In this document: positions 15,001 to 21,000 of the stretch, in pieces | Position numbering within the stretch: position 1 is the first letter of the stretch | Layout: each line of letters begins with the position of its first letter | DNA from: Clostridia bacterium | Lineage (GTDB): Bacteria; Bacillota; Clostridia; Acetivibrionales; DSM-2933 | NCBI GenBank assembly: GCA_026416815.1 | Contig: JAOAEJ010000013.1 | Location: 62,001-126,000 of the forward strand | Direction of reading: 5' to 3' | Length of the DNA: 64,000 nucleotides | Made by a program: the position numbers and the translations under genes | Notes under the pieces: model-generated | The model's database searches: none | The model's input: only the letters and a program-made list of their open reading frames with translations | What the model was told of the DNA's origin: nothing

Positions 15001-18000
15001 ATAAAAGCCAAGAATTTTTATATCAACAAGGCAAACTGTTAAGGAAAGTTTTAAAAGAATGGACACCGAGTAATGAAAACACTTATTGCCCTATAAAAGA
15101 AGGTGGAGTGTACCTCATAACCGGGGGGGCAAAAGGCCTGGGCTTGATATTTGCAAAATATCTGTTATCCTTCGGCAGTGTTAAGCTGGTATTAACCGGA
15201 CGTTCAGATTTAGGGCAGGAAATTAAGGAAGAGCTTGATAAGGTAAGACAAGGAAATTCGGATATTGTATACATAAAAAGCGATATAAGGGATTCGGCTC
15301 AGGTTGAAGAACTGGCGTTAAAGGTTAAGACGCTATTTGGTGGGCTTGATGGAATAATACATAGTGCAGGAATTACTAAGGATGCATTTTTTATCAATAA
15401 GCAAAGAACTGCGATGGAGGAGGTTATCAGTCCAAAGGTATGGGGCACTTTATACATGGATGAAGCATTTAAAGATGAAAAACTTGATTTCTTTATAGTT
15501 TTTTCATCTTTAGCTGGAGTTCTCGGAAATATAGGCCAAACGGATTACTCTTATGCAAATGCTTTTCTTAATGAATTTGCTGTGTACAGGCAGGGGTTGG
15601 TAGATATGGGTATAAGGAATGGTAAAACCTTGTCCATCTGCTGGCCGTTGTGGAAGGACGGAGGTATGCAGGTTGACCATGCTTCTCAGGAATGGATGGA
15701 AGATACTCTGGGTATTGTCCCATTAACCACTAACGATGGAATTTATGCATTTGAGAAGGCTTTACATACAGGTTCAACCTCACTGCTTGTCCTTTACGGA
15801 AATGGTAAAACCATTGAAAAGACATTAAAAAGTGAATCTGCGGCAAGTAAAGAAAATATTATACTTTTAAAACAGAATGGAGAAGGCTTTGGGTATGAAA
15901 GCTGTACCAATACCGCTGATTTCCAACAATATCTTAGGGAATTAATTGCTGCTGAGGCTAATATACCGGTTAATAAAGTGGATTTTGAAACCCCATTTGA
16001 GAATTATGGGATAGATTCACTAATGATTATCGGGCTGAACCAAAAGCTTGAAAAGAAATGGAAGAATGTACCCAAAACACTGTTTTATGAGTATAGAAAT
16101 ATATATGAGCTTGCCCAATACCTATCAAAAAATTTTATATGGGAAGATGATAAGGCAGTGGCTTTAGTGACGGGTATGATAAATGCCCGCACTTCTAATA
16201 AACAATCTTGTGATAGTGAGCTAATCAAAGGGGTTAGTGATACTCACAATTCCATAAGGGAGAAGGAGCCTGCCCAGGGAGAAGAAATAGCCATTATAGG
16301 CTTGAGCGGACGTTTTCCTATGGCGCCGAATATTGAGGCTTTCTGGGAAAACCTTAAGAATGGGATTGATTGTATTACTGAAATACCTAAAGAAAGATGG
16401 GACTATCAACGGTATTATTCTGCCGGGAAGGGGAATAAAAAAACGGTATGTAGCAAGTGGGGAGGATTTTTGGATGGAATTGACGAGTTTGACCCACTGT
16501 TGTTTAATATCGCTCCAAAAGAAGCAGCGGCCATTGATCCACAGGAAAGGCTGTTCCTTGAAGTTGCCTGGGAAACTATGGAGGATGCAGGTTATACCAG
16601 GGATACGCTGAGCAAGGACAAAGTTGGTGTATTTGTTGGCGTTATGTACGGGCACTATCAATTTTTTGAGGATGAAGAGGAGCAGACGACGCTGCTTCCC
16701 GATAGCTCGTTTGCTTCTATTGCAAACAGGGTATCGTATTTCTTTAATTTTTCAGGCCCAAGCCTGGCTGTGGACAGTATGTGTTCTTCCTCGTTGGCTG
16801 CAATCCATCTGGCATGCAGCAGTATTATGAGAAATGAATGTACCGTAGCGCTTGCCGGAGGGGTTAACCTTACCATTCATCCAAGAAAATACCGGCAGCT
16901 AAGCAGAGGTGGTTTTTTATCCAGTGACGGGAAATGCCGAAGCTTCGGTGAAGGCGGCGATGGATATGTGCCTTCAGAAGGAGTAGGCACAGTATTGCTA
17001 AAACCTTTAAGCCGAGCAATTAAGGATGGTGACCAAATATATGGTGTAATAAAAGCCAGCTCTATGAACCATGGCGGTAAAACAAGTGGATATACTGTTC
17101 CAAATCCCGGTGCACAGGCTGAGGTTATACTGGATGCATTGAAAAAGGCTAAAATACACCCAAGGACAATAAGATACATGGAGGCTCACGGTACAGGAAC
17201 ATCTCTCGGAGACCCTATTGAAATTGCAGGTATATCCAGGGCTTTCCATGAGTACATAGAAACAATGGGAAAGGGAGGGCAATTAGATTTAGATTTATGT
17301 TCCATTGGCTCTGTTAAATCCAATATAGGACACTGCGAGTCTGCAGCAGGTATTGCGGGCATAATTAAGGTTTTACTGATGATTCGGAATAAACAGCTTG
17401 TTCCTTCTATACATGCTGATACACTTAACCATAATATATCGTTTGACTCACTACCGTTTTTTGTTCAAAGAAAGCTTGAAGATTGGAATCAGACTGTTTT
17501 TGTAACAGGGAATGGGGTGGAAAAGGTCTATCCAAGACGCGCAGGTATCAGCTCTTTTGGTGCCGGAGGCTCCAACGTCCATCTTTTGATGGAAGAGTAT
17601 ATTTCTAAAGAGGAATGCAAAGAGTATGAGCCGCATTCTCTATATGTTGTAGTGTTATCTGCTAAAAAGAAGGAACAGCTTAAGAAATATGCCGGTATGC
17701 TGCTCAATTCTCTTCATCAAAAGGAGAATATAAGGCTTTCTGAGGTGGCTTACACTCTCCAAGTTGGCCGTGAGGCGATGGGAGAAAGGTTCGCTGTTGT
17801 GGTATCAAGCATTGAGGAATTAAAGAACAAGCTAAATAAGTATATTGAAGGTTACGGGTATATAGAAAATCTTTATTCGAGCAATCAAGATCAGGATAAT
17901 TGCTCTGGCAGGGATGAGTCTGAATATATACTTCAGTGTATAAAGGATAGGAACCTTAATGCGCTCGCGAGATTGTGGGCTGAAGGATATAAGATTGATT

Positions 18001-21000
18001 GGAACTTACTATACTCTGTAAAACCAAAGCGTATCTCGCTTCCCACATATCCCTTTGCCAGAGAAAGATACTGGATAAAGGGAGCGGCTTCTAAAAGCCC
18101 AAAAGCTTCTGAGGCTTATTTATGGCCTATTCAAAAGATTAACAGAAAGAATAGCGAAAAGGGTGAGGCGTTCAAAATTCAGCTTTGCTCAAAGGATGTA
18201 TTTGTTGACCACCATCAAGTTAAAAACAAACGGGTAGTGCCGGGCGTAGTGTACTTGGAAATTGCATTGGCTGCTATGAAAATGGTAGAGCAAAACTCCC
18301 ATTACCATATGTGCCGTATCAGTTGGTTGGAGCCGCTGATAATAGACAAGGACATCGAGACTCTATATATCTGTGTAAAACAGGCGGATAACGGTTATCA
18401 ATGGGAGGTATGTACAGGAGCGGAAGACGAGGAGATAGTTCACGCAAGAGGGTATTATCTTCAAACAAATCAGATAGTACATACTGAAAATATGATTAAT
18501 GTTGATACTATTAAATCAAAAGCAGCTTATTGCATATTTAAGGAAGATTTCTACCATGCTTTACGGGAATCCGGTCTGGACTATGGACCATATTTCCAGA
18601 CAATAAACGGTATATGGGGGAATTCGGAGGAGGCTGTAGCCAGGTTTCATGCTTCTGACAGATTTACCTGCGGGACAACGGACTGCAGCATAATCCCTGG
18701 AATATTAGACGGTGCATTACAAACGGCTGCTTCAATTGTTTCACAGGGGTTGAAGTACAGGAAGCCACTTAGCATACCATTTTTACTGCAGGACATGCGG
18801 ATATTCTGTGATATACCTATGCAGGGGTATGTTTATGTATGCGTGTCAGGCCCGGACAGATTTGATATATCTTTATTGGATAATACGGGAAAAGTTTGTT
18901 TAAAGATTTATGAATTAACTACCCGTGAATACAAGAATCCTCTTGAAAAGATTTTAATAACACCGCTTTGGAGTAAGATTCTCGTACCTTACAGCCCTGT
19001 ACGTAAGCAAGGGAATACTTTGATAATTTATCCCAAACACTGTATTGCTTTAAAAGACGCTATTAAAGGCGATTTTTACGATTTTGGCAGCAGTTCGGAG
19101 TATTGGGAAATTGAAATGTCGGAATATGAAAAACTTGAAGAGTTACTAAAAAGAACTATAGTATTGGATAAAGTTTATTTCCTTGGAGGTATCAGCTCAC
19201 CTTTAGAAAATGTTGTTGATTATGAGGCCTTAAGCTACACCGAGAAGGCTCTGGTTGCGTTTAGTCGTATTATAAAACTATTGTCAAAGTACGGTTTTAC
19301 AACTAAAAAATTATCCTTAAATATTCTGATAAACGGTGCATATTCTCCTGAGACAGAAGGAGCCCGGAATGGCAATCCGTATTCCGGAGCATTTAACGGC
19401 TTATGTCAGTCTGTAGCAAAGGAGTTTATGAACTGGAAGGTTATGTGCTTTGATATAGACTACGCAAGAGCCTCAAAAGTTGGCAACGACGTAATGCAGC
19501 AAATCCATACAATTGATTCATGGGAAGAGGAAGCTGCAGGGAAGCTTGTGGTATTAAGGCACAGAGCAGCGTATATTCAAGATTTGAGACCCGGAAAAAT
19601 TGAGGAATGCAGAGAATTACCTTTAAAAAAGAACGGTGTTTATTTAATAGCTGGCGGAGCAGGTGGAATAGGCATGGCCTTTAGTCTGTATCTGGCAGAA
19701 TACTTCCAGGCTAAATTAGTACTGATAGGAAGAAGCGATATATCCCCAACTATGAGGAAAGATATTAATGCCATAGAATCGAAAGGCGGTGAGGTTCTTT
19801 ATCTCAAGGCTGATTTGACGGATATATCAAGCATGAAGGAAGCTGTGGAAAAAGCTAAAAGGCATTTCGGAAAAATTGACGGTGCTGTCCACTCTGCTGT
19901 GGTTTTAAAAGATTCAATCATAGAGCGTATGGATGAAAAAGACCTGCTTGCAGCACTTGCACCAAAACTCAAAGGAAGTCTCGTATTATACGATACTTTG
20001 AAGGAAGAGCCCCTTGATTTTATGCTCTTTTTCTCTTCTGCCCAATCCTTTATGGCTAACCCAGGCCAGAGTAATTACGCGGCAGGATGCAGTTTCAGTG
20101 ATACATTTGCACTCGCTTTGAATAAACATGCGAGATTTCCTGTTAAGGTAATAAATTGGGGCTTCTGGGGGACCGTAGGGGTAGTGGCAACGGAAGAGTA
20201 CAGGAGGAAGCAGGCTTCCCAGGGCGTTTATTCCATTTACCCACGAGAAGGTATTGAAGTTATAAAGGCAGTGTTGAGCAGCCCTATAGAACAAATTATT
20301 GCAATAAAGCTTGCCCCATATATAATTGATAGCCTGGGAATACGAAGTAGAGAACTGGCAGCCATATCAAAAGAATCAGTTTACAATGACGATATTGCCG
20401 GGAATATAGCTAAAGCTTTACAGGATGATTCCAATCTGCTGCAGAGCTTTTTAAGCTACCGGGCTCCTGCAGAAGATTTGAACAGGTTTACTCTTCTGTC
20501 ATTACTGAAGAGTTTTAAGGCACATGAAATATTTATAAGAAGATATGAGACGTACGATGTGGAACAGTTATATTTCGATATTGGTGGGATACCTGCCTAC
20601 TTCAAGCTTTTTATTGCATTAATAAATGCGTTCTGCGAGGCAGGATTGCTGGAATGCGATGGAATACATATTAAAGTGACAACAAAGATGACAGAAGCTT
20701 CATTAGTTGATGAATTAGAAACTATCGAGAGATTCAGGGACAGTATTAGCGATAACTATTCAGAGTTAAACGCTCACTTGAATTTGATATCCGTTTGTAC
20801 CGATGCATTATTTAAAGTTATTAGAGGTCAGACAACAGCTACAGATGTGCTGTTTCCGAATTCTTCACTAAAATTGCTGGAAGGTATATACAGTGGAAAT
20901 CCCATAGCCAATTACTATAACAAGGTGGTTGCTTATGGTGTGTATGCAATCATAAAAACTATAGGACAAAGCAGGACCGTTAAAATACTTGAGGTTGGAG

